This document shows, piece by piece, positions 31,382 to 43,038 of a stretch of DNA of 64,000 nucleotides. A program made the translations under genes and the position numbers. The notes under the pieces are model-generated. The model saw nothing but the letters and a program-made list of their open reading frames with translations, had not been told where the DNA came from and searched no databases. The stretch's first letter is position 1. Each line of letters starts with the position of its first letter. This DNA comes from Anadara kagoshimensis (taxonomy: Eukaryota; Mollusca; Bivalvia; Arcoida; Arcidae). Location of the stretch: NCBI GenBank assembly GCA_021292105.1, contig CM037875.1, positions 57,957,908-58,021,907 on the forward strand. The letters are read 5' to 3'.

Positions 31382-33770
31382 GGCAAAAGTGATCATGATA
31401 TAGTTTACATAGAAGCGGACATATGGATAAGACGCATTAGACAAACACCCAGAACAGCAGAAAGATCCAGCTATACAACAAAGCCAACTGGGAAAAGATA
31501 AAGCTAGACATGAATGAACTATATTCAGAACTACATGAAAAATCATCGGAATGGGACGTCAACACACTATGGGAACTATTCAAAACGAAACTCAACAAAT
31601 CAATATCAGAAAATATTCCATCTAAACTGCTAAATTACAAACACCGCCTGCCATGGATTGACACCAACCTTAAACGACTCATTAGAAAAAAGAATAAATA
31701 CTACAACAAACGTAAAGAAAGCCTCGAGACAGCAAGGAAATATCACCAACTGAAAGCAACTACACAGAAACACCAAAGAGAGGCTTACTGGAAATACATT
31801 GAAAAAGTAATATACGACCTACCAATTGAAGAACCAGACCAACAACTCAAAAACAAAACAACACCAAAAAAATTATTTCAATACATCAAATCAGTAGGAA
31901 CAGACAAAACATCAGGAATTGCTGCTCTAAAGAAAGAGGGGAACATCATAACCAACACTAAAGAAAAAGTCAACTTACTCAACCAACAATTTCAATCAGT
32001 ATTCACAACAGAGACAGACACCAACATTCCAAATAAAGGCAAAAGTAACTACCCCAACATACCAGAATTGTCCATATCCACACCTGGCATCACAAAACTC
32101 CTACATAACATCAATCCAAACAAAGCCAGTGGACCTGATAACATCAGTGGACGTGTACTCAAGGAATTAAAAGAAGTTATCGCTCCTATTCTAAAGATTA
32201 TATTTGAAAAATCATATAACACCAGTGTAACACCAACAGATTGGAAACATGCAAATGTGGCACCAGTTTTCAAAAAAGGAGACAAATACAGACCATCAAA
32301 CTACAGACCTATCTCGCTAACATGCATATGCTGCAAACTCATGGAACATATCATCACAAAACATCTCATGAACCATCTCGAAACCAATAACATCCTCTAT
32401 GACTTACAGCACGGCTTTCGCTCCTCTAGATCCTGTGAAACACAACTCATCTCCTTCCTTCAGGAACTACATACACAAAACAGCCATCATAAACAAACCG
32501 ATCTCATCATCATGGACTTTGCTAAAGCTTTTGACAAAGTACCCCACCAGCGACTACTATATAAACTACAATACTATGGAATAAATAACAAAGCTCTCCA
32601 CTGGATATCAGCATTCCTATCTGACAGAACACAGACAGTTGTATTAGATGGTCAAGCATCAGATACAGTACCAGTTACATCAGGAGTCCCTCAAGGAACA
32701 GTCCTCGGACCAGTACTCTTCCTGGTATATATAAATGATCTGCCGGACTACCTCAAACACAGTAAAATCAGATTGTTTGCAGATGACAGCATATTATACC
32801 TACCAGTAAAGACCACCAGTGACTGCCATAAACTACAAGAAGACCTTAATGCAGCAGCAAAATGGGAAAAAGACTGGCTAATGGCTTTCCACCCAGATAA
32901 ATGCACTGTCCTGTCCATAACCCAGAAGAAACAACCATTCCACTACAACTATATCCTCCACAGCCACAGCCTCGAACATGTCACATCCGCAAAATATCTT
33001 GGTTTAACATTACAGTCAAATCTCAAATGGGACAGCCATATAAACAACATCACTTCAACAGCAAATAAAACCTTAGGATTCATCAAAAGAAACATCAAAA
33101 CAACAAAAGAAAACATCAAAAGTCGAGCATACCAGGCACTAGTGAGACCGAAACTGGAATACTGCTGCTCAGCCTGGGATCCACACCATTCGGACCAAAT
33201 AAGTAAAATAGAAAAAATTCAAAGAAGAGCAGCCAGATACACCTGTAACAGATACCACAACACCAGCAGTGTATCTGATATGTTAACAACATTAAAGTGG
33301 CCAACATTACAAGAACGCAGACTCAAAACAAGACTGGTCATGATGTACAAAATTACTCACACACTCGTTAAAATTGACACATACAACATACTCATCCCAG
33401 TAGACAACAGAATACGTAAATCCCATCCCTACTCCTACAGACACATCTACACATCAAAGGACAACTACAAATATTCATTTTTTCCATTTACAATTATTCA
33501 ATGGAATCTCTTACCGGCCTATATAATACAGTCATCAACCATCGACACCTTCAGAGAACAACTATCCTACGTTGTCCTGAACAAAATCCAAAGAAAATAA
33601 ACCCTTAACAACATGTACATAGTTTTAATCACTATTTAGTTTTTTCACTTGCACGTCAAAACTTACTTAAACCAAAAAAATTTTCTTTATTTCCACGCAT
33701 GCGAACAGTATGTAATCTTCTGTTAAGAAGGAATATTGTATATTGAAAGAAGAAAAAAAAAATGAAACTT
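31380..33770 (+). mobile_element. CR1/jockey-type LINE body and 3' tail
   Basis: Starts with the endonuclease SDHDIVYIEADI (31388-31423), continues after a frame change into the reverse-transcriptase ORF, and ends with a short 3' UTR and an A-rich tail near 33750-33765. With the fragment at 29315-29486 it forms one 5'-truncated copy. Confidence 0.8.
31510..33600 (+). CDS. LINE reverse transcriptase (CR1/jockey group), 696 codons
   Basis: A non-LTR retrotransposon polymerase that would copy its own RNA at a nicked target. RT blocks appear in order: KASGPDNISG (~32120), a fingers motif FKKGDKYRPSNYRPISL (~32268-32318), HGFRSSRSCETQL (~32410), DFAKAFDKVPHQRLL (~32515), SGVPQGTVLGPVLF (~32680), the catalytic FADD at 32776-32787, and the thumb YLGLTL (~32995). 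The C-terminal part is intact to the stop. The ATG at 31510 is simply the first Met; the true ORF would start in the endonuclease, but an indel near 31440-31470 separates the two frames. Hence the copy is probably immobile despite an open RT. Family is by motif style; subfamily is uncertain. Confidence 0.9.
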   Translation: MNELYSELHEKSSEWDVNTLWELFKTKLNKSISENIPSKLLNYKHRLPWIDTNLKRLIRKKNKYYNKRKESLETARKYHQLKATTQKHQREAYWKYIEKVIYDLPIEEPDQQLKNKTTPKKLFQYIKSVGTDKTSGIAALKKEGNIITNTKEKVNLLNQQFQSVFTTETDTNIPNKGKSNYPNIPELSISTPGITKLLHNINPNKASGPDNISGRVLKELKEVIAPILKIIFEKSYNTSVTPTDWKHANVAPVFKKGDKYRPSNYRPISLTCICCKLMEHIITKHLMNHLETNNILYDLQHGFRSSRSCETQLISFLQELHTQNSHHKQTDLIIMDFAKAFDKVPHQRLLYKLQYYGINNKALHWISAFLSDRTQTVVLDGQASDTVPVTSGVPQGTVLGPVLFLVYINDLPDYLKHSKIRLFADDSILYLPVKTTSDCHKLQEDLNAAAKWEKDWLMAFHPDKCTVLSITQKKQPFHYNYILHSHSLEHVTSAKYLGLTLQSNLKWDSHINNITSTANKTLGFIKRNIKTTKENIKSRAYQALVRPKLEYCCSAWDPHHSDQISKIEKIQRRAARYTCNRYHNTSSVSDMLTTLKWPTLQERRLKTRLVMMYKITHTLVKIDTYNILIPVDNRIRKSHPYSYRHIYTSKDNYKYSFFPFTIIQWNLLPAYIIQSSTIDTFREQLSYVVLNKIQRK

Positions 33771-35150
33771 CAAGAAGTAATTATAATTAACATGACTCTT
33801 TTAATATTATCCGCGACATTTCGCACTCTTTGGTGGATAGGGGAAACATTTTTGTATACGATAGTGAACGCGTACTTTGCTATCGCTTTCTTCCAAGATA
33901 TCGAGCTTCTTTGCTATGAAATTATAAGATATGAATACGCATGGAAATAGTACGCCTGGTAAATGAGCGTGAAAGAAATATATCTGTTTTATCGTGAGAT
34001 ATGTATTCTGAGACGGGTAATGCATTTGGTTACATATGCACATTTGGAAAAAAAATTCGGAATACGTTTCGGAATCTAGTCAAATATTGCGACGGGATGC
34101 ATCCAATAATTTCTGCAATTTGGCGAACTGATCTCGTGTTTACAATAAAAAGTAGTCCGAGACGTTTGCGTCCTACGATATAAAATCATAACTTTTTATG
34201 AAATAAACAGCAATGGCAGGTTGATTTAATTAATTCTTCATGAAATCTACGGTAGTTTAAATTTATTTTGAAGGGTATGATAACGTATTTTGACGTTGAG
34301 GCAATTGTGTCATATTTTAAAACTGTTTATCGATTAGATTTCACTTTCGTGAAAGGGATTTAATTCGTACAGTGTTGTGTGCAAATGGCCACATGTGGAT
34401 TTTAAATACTTCACCATTAACATGAAACGGGAATATTGTGAGTGATAATCAGCAGTTTATAACCCAGATTTAACAGCAAATGATCCAGTTACATACAACC
34501 GCTAGAATGTAACCCCTCATAGCGACGGTAGCAACTCTACTTTCTCTCTATCCGAAATGACAAAACGATCGGGTACGACTTTATAAGATTTTAATTACTG
34601 ATTGTCTTTTTCTAAAAAAACATCCGTCGGACTATGCATAGATCGAACCCCCCCCCCCCCCGGGGGGGGGGATTTTCGGTTATATTCTGTCTTGCCACAA
34701 CACCATTTTCCCAACTACGCCGTACAACAGCACGGCAGTGTTATGTTTTTAGATTAATTGTGTCGGGCCTATTTATTTTTTTCTGAGCTAGATAGATCCA
34801 CTGTCTCAGTGTCTGTCAAATTTAATAATTTATTTCATGAAATTACTTTAATATATCAAACGTCCCTTTTGACCAGGTACACGACATTCAATTCAGTTTC
34901 TGGCCACAGTGATTAAAACAGAGAACCAAAAATCCATTAAAAATAAGCAAATCAGCAAAAAATATTGAGACCTAAAGCTGTCAATCAAACTGGTCAATTG
35001 ACCAATCATAATTTACGTTCGACAATTTTTTCAACTAATCAAATCGACCACCATTCGCACTGTTTTCATTATTGTTTCGGGGAATCCCCGATAGAGGGCA
35101 CTCATAACAACGAAGATGTCGGGGAAATTCGACAGGTCGTTAAAAGTTTT
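33770..35150. other. Intergenic, relatively CpG-containing, with a C13/G10 block
   Basis: No gene recognised; the 60-62 codon ORFs lack support. At ~34649-34672 a run of about 13 C is followed directly by about 10 G. CpG dinucleotides are more frequent here than elsewhere, as might fit a promoter region of BPHL. Confidence 0.35.
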
Positions 35151-35194
35151 ATGCAGCTCAAATTCATGCAGTATTCTTCGAAAAAAGTTACACG
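35151..35194 (+). CDS. BPHL: Candidate first coding exon of BPHL
   Basis: ATG at 35151 opens MQLKFMQYSSKKVT, ending at a GTGTAC donor in phase 2. That fits the phase of exon 42982-43038 and would give a basic, Ser/Thr-containing N-terminus like a mitochondrial presequence. The donor is weak. An alternative is 39033-39067 (MSDSYRGASNP, strong donor GTAAGTA, also phase 2). RNA evidence is needed to choose. Confidence 0.25.
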
Positions 35195-37310
35195 GTGTAC
35201 TACTCAATTTACAGAAGCGGTCCGGCCACTCACAAGCTGCTGATCCGAGGTAATAGAAAAATATAACCTCTGTTTATGTTTATCACGTTCATGACCTTGC
35301 GAGGTCAGTTCAGATGACCCCTTTCTGTAAACAAACAAATCTTGGCACCACAAATGACATATTCATTTCAAACTTATCAAATTAACATGCATCGTCCCTA
35401 TTACTTCTCTGAACCCGATTTTTAATTTGCATGTTGAGAATCATCTCTGTCCGTTCTGTTTGTGTTTGACATGGAATTTGACAGAAAATGCAGAATGTAC
35501 AGCTTAACCCTTTTCCCTACTGCATCAACCAACCCCTTCCCAACTCCTTTCTCCACTTCCCTCACTTAACCCTCTTCCCTTACCCTCTTGGCATCATCGT
35601 CACTGCAAAAGAACAAAAAAGGTATTTGCGATTGCGATGAACCAAATTGTTTAGTTTGTGACGTGCACGCAAAACAGCTGTTGGTGCAGTCATGAATGGA
35701 TATTTTAAAAAAGTTTGTTTGCTAGCCAAGACATTTAGGAGAGTAAATTATTCCTGTCGTCAACAGTCCTTTTAATTGAAGATAGGGGACAGTTGACAAC
35801 ATAATTATGTTTATAATATAGATCGAGAAGTCTGATTATATTGATTTTAAGCAGCTTTACATATCATGTTAACAATAGAGGTGATGTCTAATTGATTTAG
35901 CCAGTGTACTACCTGACACCCCAAAACTTTTGTGGAACAATTATTTCCATTAGATATAAAATCACATCAGTTGATATTATCCTGTAGAAATCATGTAATA
36001 TTGGGAATATGCAACATAAACCTTTTTCCAAAACAATCCCCTTATTAAGGGGTATTGGGTGATCATGCGATACACTGATAAACTCCAATGCCTGTCACTC
36101 CTTATGTTTACTTCCATGTGCAGATATGTTGTCAAGATCGGGCTGAAGTAAATTTTTTGGTAGTGTGGACCAGAATTTCTTTGTTACCCCAATTATGTCT
36201 GTATTACTAGATTCAATCCCTATGTTTCCATTCCTGGTGGCCAAACTTGTCATTGGCTACTAATTTCTGAGGATTCTTTCAAAATGTAACCTATTTTAGC
36301 AAATTTGTGGAAAAATATTTAAAAGGACTATATTTTCACAAATTTTGGAAATTTGGCTACTAATTATTTTAAATTTATGGAAACCTAGCAATCCTCTCTT
36401 AATTTCTACTAATGTTTCACCACAATCATCTTATTTGCATGATATAATATAAGTTATACAAGTTACAGTAGTTTGTTGTTTTAGTTTCAGGTGATTGAAT
36501 CAACACTCTAGTGTTCTGTGTTTTTTACAAATTACAGCCAGAGTATTTGTCCATAATTTAAATTGTCTGACTCAAGTCATACAACTACATAATTTGGTAA
36601 TATTAAAGTAATGACAAATGTCTATGCAAAGCTTTTTATTAAACTTGAAGTATAAAACATTTTCAATTCAGTCCATGGTCATGAGATCACGAGACTTCCT
36701 TATCATTTGCCTATCGTTAAGTAATTGGTACAGTGTCAATTCAAGTTGGAAGCATGTTAGTGTTTTAATTTTAGGTGATCAGAGGAAAGAAAAGTCTTCA
36801 TGTGCACATTAATTTAACAGACCTTTGGTATACTCTATTAAATAACATCTCACTAACACAGGGGTGTGTCAGGTTGTTTAAAACACCCATTATGTCATTG
36901 TCTCTTGGGAGAAACTGTCTATGCAGTTCAGATGGCAGACTCAGGTGAGCTTCAGCAAAAAACAGGGCCTTATAACTTATAAACTATTAGTAGTAGTTTA
37001 TATCACAAAAGATAAGATAGGGTAAATTCTGAGGTTAATAAATCTGTTATAATGATGTCTGTTGTGTGGACCTGTCCATACCTGAGATAAAATTTTAGGC
37101 TGATTTTTAAGTAGTAATATGTTTATTTTTAAAAGATTATCATTTTTCAAGTGACCTCTAAAATGCTGTTAACCTCACCTGTGTCTGTCCCTCGAGATTA
37201 AAACACTAAACTTCATAGAATACATGTTATTATTGTTACCCAAAACTAAAGACTGAAAGCCAGGAATCAAATTTATTTTTGAAAGTCAAAATATTGTTAT
37301 TATTTCAAAG
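35195..37310. other. Intergenic or BPHL intron 1, nothing recognised
   Basis: AT-rich, no coding similarity. A GCAGACTCAGGTGAGCTT fragment near 36932 resembles a decayed Helitron-like end. Confidence 0.35.
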
Positions 37311-37319
37311 ATCAGCTTT

Positions 37320-37960
37320 TTGATCACATTTTGTGTAACAACATTCACAGCTTTACTCACAAGAAGAATGATAATTTCAGAAAGGATTTGGCAAAACACG
37401 CACTCACTACTGTCTACAGAATCTGAATACCTGCCATCTCTGGACTTTTCAAAACATTCACTGGACTTACTGTCTATTTAGTCTTCAAAACACTACTATC
37501 TTACTTCACAAGACTGCAAATTGCCCTACCTTGCTTGCTGTCCTGATTTAATAAAACAAATCAAAACACAAATTGTCACAAGACTTGGCAAACTGCCCAC
37601 TGTCACAACAGACTTGGAAACTGCATACTTATTGCTGTTTTCAGACCTGGCAAAGCAGTGATTGCCTTAATGTCTCCTAAATTGGCAAAATACTAATTAC
37701 AGTTTTCATACTTACAAAACACTTATTGCGCGACTTTCTCCATATCTGGCAAAATACTCATTGTCTGTGTCCAGATTTTGCTGAATTCTCCCTCTTTGTG
37801 TCTAGACTTAACACAACATCCATTGCCTTCGCAAAACACCACTGAACTGCCAAATTGTCTGTGCTGAAAAACTTTCTCCAGACTTAGCAAAACATTCACA
37901 GCCTTACTGATTCCAGACTTGGCAAAATACTCGCGGCCTACCCCAACTGTCATCATTTCC
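37320..37960. repeat. Decayed tandem repeat (~45-bp periodicity)
   Basis: Variants of CAGACTTGGCAAAACA and of CATTGCCTTACTGTC recur irregularly along ~640 bp. Divergence between units is high, so this looks like an old minisatellite. A 77-codon minus-strand ORF inside it is an artefact. Confidence 0.6.
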
Positions 37961-39978
37961 TTCCATACTGATCATCACTGCAAATACCTTATCATAACAC
38001 GTACACACACTTATTAAGTAATAACTAGACGTCCCCTAGTTTCTTGATCTGTCTATGTAGAAAGTCCTTAGTTAAAGGAGTGATGTATATCTTACCATAA
38101 GTAACTAGACACAATAAATGTAACTTTCATTCATAAATCCAAAATATTATTTCAATTAAAATACAAATTTCTGATTTGATGAAATTATTTATGATTATTA
38201 ATTATTTTTACATGATATAAGTACTTTGTACTATAAATATGTACTTTATGAGTATTATTGTACTCTCCAAAAATAGTCACACCTTGTTTAACCTCTTATG
38301 TAAATACTACATCGTCATGTACTGGCTAGCGGCTTTATCAATTGTCACTATACAGATAACACTTATTTAAAACTTTTAAAAGTGCTGCTTGCACGTTAAA
38401 ACATTATGATGCATTCATTCAGTAGAGATCAGAGTGATTAAGAGGAACCAGGATATTACCATACACATAATTTCTTTGTCATCACATTTGTATTTCTAAA
38501 AAAAATTAAAGAAGTGGAGAAAATCAGAATCGAAAGTGGCTATTTATTTGTCTGCTAAACTGATGGAAATGTCTTAAAGCAGTACTGTGGGTTGAGCGCT
38601 TTTTGTTCATTTTCTAATGGAATTTCCGTAACATAAATCGTGTGATACTAGTAATTGGTTGTGTATTACCACCTGAGCATGTTATTTAGTAAAAACTCCA
38701 GAAGAAACCATTAATATACAGCTTGGCATAATGGATCAGTGACTGAAATATCCAGGATTTAAAAGGACACAATTGATGCCAGAAACACTTACAGTTATCA
38801 CATGTACCAAAAACAAATGTAGACTTAACATGAGAATAGGAGATATTTAACTTCATAATCTTATTGATTTTAGTCACAAATCTTCTAATAAGATATGACA
38901 ATAACATGTTAAACATCATTTAGGATTGAGAGTTGATATGAGGACAGTCATGTTACCGACTCTTAAATCTAGCATTTTGAGGTGTAAACCATTACACAAG
39001 GTGGTGACTTATCATCTCGGTTTAAACGTCTGATGTCTGATTCATATAGGGGCGCATCTAACCCTATGTAAGTATAAAATATATTGATTTTGTTACAACG
39101 AACTTTCACTTGCAGTTTTAAATTCAAATCACTTGTTAAATCAATTTAACTGTTTGTTCAATACAAAGTTAGTTAATTTGCAGTTGTTTCGTTACTTAAA
39201 ATTGCAGTTTGAATTTTTCAGTTTTCTAACATTGTTTATTCTGAAGTTTATTGTTCATTATTAGTTAAGTTTTTTGCGATTTAAGGATTCAAAATCTGCA
39301 TGTTTTCTTCGCTAAGCATCAACTCTGACATACTGAGTAGTTTGATGTAATTTATTTCGATCTCAATACATGTACTCAGCATAGTTAAAAAGTGGAATTT
39401 TCAGCTTAACTTCCTGCAAATGTGTCCTAAATTATAAATCTAGCAAAATCCAATGACATGTTTTAAAAGGCCTTGACCCGAGGTATTTATTTAAAGAAGT
39501 GAGTGACTGGTATACTCGTCAACTTATCATACTGATAGTAACTGTTTATGGACCCCGGAGAATATTGATCCAATTGAAGTTGTACCTATATTATAATAAA
39601 TATATGACCCACTGTCTTACAAAAACATTTCAATGGGTTCCGTAAGTCAGTGTTAGAAATGAAATAAAATTATATCAGACTAGATCAAAGGACCAATGTA
39701 GAAAATACTGGTCTGTCTTTAATATTTTTGGTAGCAATCAATGAATCATCAATCATCTTAAAATTTGTGACTAGCCAAATGCCAAAGATACGAATTGTAA
39801 TAGAGTATGAGGAAGCTACTACTCTTAGAACCAGTCTGTTTGTGACAGTGATATACTCTGATATACTCTTTACGTCCATGGAAAATCAAATAAATTTTAA
39901 TAAAGACTTACTTATGCCAAGTCGTAGCTGTATTGGCATCTGTGATTGTCATAAAGTATTTCTGTAGAAAGGAAAATG
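37961..39978. other. Intergenic or BPHL intron 1
   Basis: No supported gene. It contains the alternative BPHL first-exon candidate at 39033-39067. Small ORFs at 38686 and 39685 have no recognisable features. Confidence 0.35.
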
Positions 39979-39979
39979 T

Positions 39980-40118
39980 TGGTGCTATGGGGATTTTACA
40001 TGGCTAAAATCGCAATGTTTACACCGGAAGTGATGTCCTTGTTGACGTTTTACATCATATGCGTAACGGAATCTGCCAGTTGCTTGGTTTTTGAACATGT
40101 TAAATCCCCATAGCACCA
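39980..40118. mobile_element. 139-bp MITE with 17-bp perfect TIR and ATGT duplication
   Basis: TGGTGCTATGGGGATTT at the left and its exact complement at the right, extending with one mismatch through ACATG. Both sides are flanked by ATGT. Confidence 0.85.
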
Positions 40119-40769
40119 ATGTTTACCCTATGCAGATATATTCTAGGCTAACAAGAATGTCATTAAGTTTCTAAGTAACCAGAGAAAAGTTGAAAAGTAG
40201 GTGAAAAAAATAGATGTTTAACCATTTGAAACAATTGATAATTCCAAGAAAGTGTCCAAGAAAGTAGCAAGAAATTTTCAGAGTAGGGGGTGATTTTTGC
40301 CTGCTACTGGCTGCTATAAACAGTAAGTGAAAAATATCAATCTTTGTTCAAGTTTATTTGATTTTCTATGAAAATAATGGATATTTTACTGTCACAAACA
40401 GACTGGTTCCAACAGTAGTATCCTTCCTGTGGGTGGTGGGGAGTTCTTGATATATTTTAAGGAAACAGAAAATTTCAGACATTTTAACTTTCAGGTTTCA
40501 TTTTGCATGAAATACCTGTGAGTATAAGACTACCGTAGTCTTAAGCTGAAGGCCAGCAGGTATTTTCATCTATCTGTAGCTGTTATCAACTCTGCACAAT
40601 TTGACATTGACATATGGTGACCTTGCAATGTGCAGCATTTTCATGATTAGATTTGTTAAGTGTTTCCCTTTGACACAGCCTTTGTTGAGACTCCTAGAGT
40701 TAACAGTTTGATTAACAGTCATATTGCAGTGATATAGTTATTGGATCAGATGGGTTTATCCAAAGCTGA

Positions 40770-41070
40770 GTTAACAAATACTGGTAGATAGTGATAAAAT
40801 GTCCAACTTCAGCAGCATTGGAATAAGAGGTAGATAGTGATAAAAATGAATAAAAATCATGTCCAACTTCAGCAACATTGGAATAAGAGGTAGATAGTGA
40901 TAAAAATGAATAAAAATCATGTCCAACTTCAGCAGCATTGGAATAAGAGGTAGATAGTGATAAAAATGAATAAAAATCATGTCCAACTTCAGCAACATAT
41001 GACTAAGAGGTAGATAGTGCTAAAAATGAATAAAAATCATGTCCAACTTCAGCAACATTGGAATAAGAGT
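40770..41070. repeat. 60-bp minisatellite, ~4.5 copies
   Basis: GGTAGATAGTGATAAAAATG recurs exactly every 60 bp. Because 60 is divisible by three, a 75-codon ORF with a 20-residue repeat appears on the minus strand; it is not a supported gene. Confidence 0.9.
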
Positions 41071-41744
41071 CAGTCTGTCTAATTAGTTACTACAGCAATA
41101 TACCTGTAAAATACAGTCACTGGTTACACTTAAAGGTTTGTCACACTATTGTGCATCCTTTGGCTTTAATAAGGCTAATGGTCACCTGGATGTATTTAGT
41201 CATCCTGGGGTTGGTCTACAAGTAAGATCTTACCGGTGTTAAATTAGGGGTAAGACTTATCAGTCATTTATCTTTTATAACCAGAAAACTATTTTTGTTC
41301 TGAACAAAATCCAATTTAGTCAGCTGCAACCATTATTGGCATTAAAAGGAGTCCAAAAGTGGTTTCTTAAACCAGTAATTATGCACAAATGCAAGTTTGA
41401 TATACAACGTACATGTATTAGCTCCATATTTACACTGTAAAGTGTTACTTGATGCTGAACAACACATCATGATGATGGAAACTTTGTTAGAAAGACAAAA
41501 ACACAAATAAGTATTGTTTGACAAGTTACACATATCATTTAACGTGCATTCACTAGTTAACATGTTTACCAGTACATTGGTCTAAAAGCTTCCGTCTGTG
41601 TTTGGATAATTACATGTTGAGTAATATCAAATAGATGTGCATTAAGATGTTATCATGGAAGTAATACTTCATTAAGTCAGATATTATAAGACTTATCAAT
41701 AAGAATGAAGAACAACAATGCAGAGACTTTTATTAATTATATAA
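41071..41744. other. Nothing recognised
   Basis: AT-rich sequence, no gene or repeat structure visible. Confidence 0.4.
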
Positions 41745-41905
41745 TATTATACAATTATTGACTTTTGATGCGGACGACATAAGAATTTATCAACCTCAGA
41801 AATATTTTATTCATCGAGGCCGTAGGCCAAGGTGAATATCATGTTTTTGAAGTTGATAAATCCTTATGTCTACAGAATCTAAAGTCAGTTATTGTTTTAT
41901 AACCA
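41745..41905. mobile_element. Fold-back MITE
   Basis: Imperfect inverted arms of about 45 bp (CAATTATTGACTTTTGATGC ... ATCTAAAGTCAGTTATTG) enclose GAGGCCGTAGGCC. A related centre occurs near 28523. Confidence 0.65.
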
Positions 41906-42981
41906 ATGATTTTTATCACTGTATAATTATGTTTAAAATTACAAATTGAAAACGTAATAAAATTTCTTCATTAGAAGTGTCCTTTGTTTTTTTTCTCCAA
42001 TGTTTCATCACATAATGTTGTGTGCGTTTTTGTGCAGTAGACATTGCCCATTGTTATGTCATATAAATATCGTGTTCGTTATTGCGCGGTGAACGTATCT
42101 ATTTATAAGGCTCGCCAAACGCCAAACGCCTTCTCAGTCAATCAGAAAAGAGCCAAACCATTGGCCATATAAAAATATTGTATAACTACTGAGATGGCAA
42201 TATTGAACTATATCAAAGTTTCAAACTCCTTCCAAGGTTCATAATGTAAACCAGAATCAAAGATGAACTGAACAAGTGAATGGAATGATATTTGGATTGT
42301 ATGTCTTTGTCAAAAATGTTTTCAATCATATTGATTCATCACCAGCTATTGATGAAGTTATACTATTGAAATGCATTTTTAATATTGAGCAGTAAGGATT
42401 CCTTTCAGCGATAAATCCTTTGTCAGGGCTTCTATTTATCTTTTTACCCTTTTGGGTAAAACATTACAAATACATTCCAAATTATATAACATACTTAATC
42501 ACAGCTGCGTCTTTCTGAAAGCTGGGAAGTAGGCAAATTTAATTTTCAATATTCAATACCATCATGAAAGTTATATAAAATGTTTAGAGGTTGTATGTTC
42601 TGTAAATCTGACTATTATGATAATATTTCAATCAAATTCATTATTTTCACCTGAATACCCATAGCCTCATTGTACCTATATGCATCTACCATATATCTTC
42701 AACCAAACCCCGACAAGAACACACAGTCTCTCTCTCTTTCTCTCATGTTTATAGATATGAACAGGGCTCACACTGTCAGTTGCAATTGGCGCAATTTGCA
42801 AAACTTTTTATAAATTGTAACAAAAAATCATCTTAAAATAAAAAATTGTCCTTGAAGACTTAAAATTTGTTTGAAATTGGTGACAAAAATTTTTTGAGCC
42901 AGTGTGGGCCCTGATGAATATCATTCAATCAGTAGTATTATGAACAGATTAACATTTTAATATTTTGAATTAATATTTCAG
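41906..42981. other. Upstream of BPHL exon 42982; (TC)n run only
   Basis: A short CT microsatellite (42728-42744) and otherwise featureless AT-rich DNA. Confidence 0.4.
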
Positions 42982-43038
42982 ATTTTTCACATTGGTACAA
43001 CATGCCAGATCAAAGTTCCTTGATGAACAAAGGAAAAG
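42982..43038 (+). CDS. BPHL: BPHL exon, N-terminal presequence part
   Basis: Acceptor ATTTCAG and donor GTAATC. In the frame demanded by the next exon (phase 2) it reads FFTLVQHARSKFLDEQRK, compatible with a mitochondrial presequence. An ATG in a different frame (43002) would give the wrong phase. Confidence 0.7.

Noticed and set aside
33762..33950. 62-codon membrane-like ORF
   Set aside because: Lies directly after the LINE tail in AT-rich DNA, where hydrophobic short ORFs are expected by chance.
34965..35243. 92-codon ORF as a separate gene
   Set aside because: No family resemblance; only an internal ATG (35151) is kept as a candidate start of BPHL.
37723..37956. 77-codon minus-strand ORF
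   Set aside because: Lies in the decayed tandem repeat.
40771..40998. 75-codon ORF of 20-residue repeats
   Set aside because: A product of the 60-bp tandem repeat.
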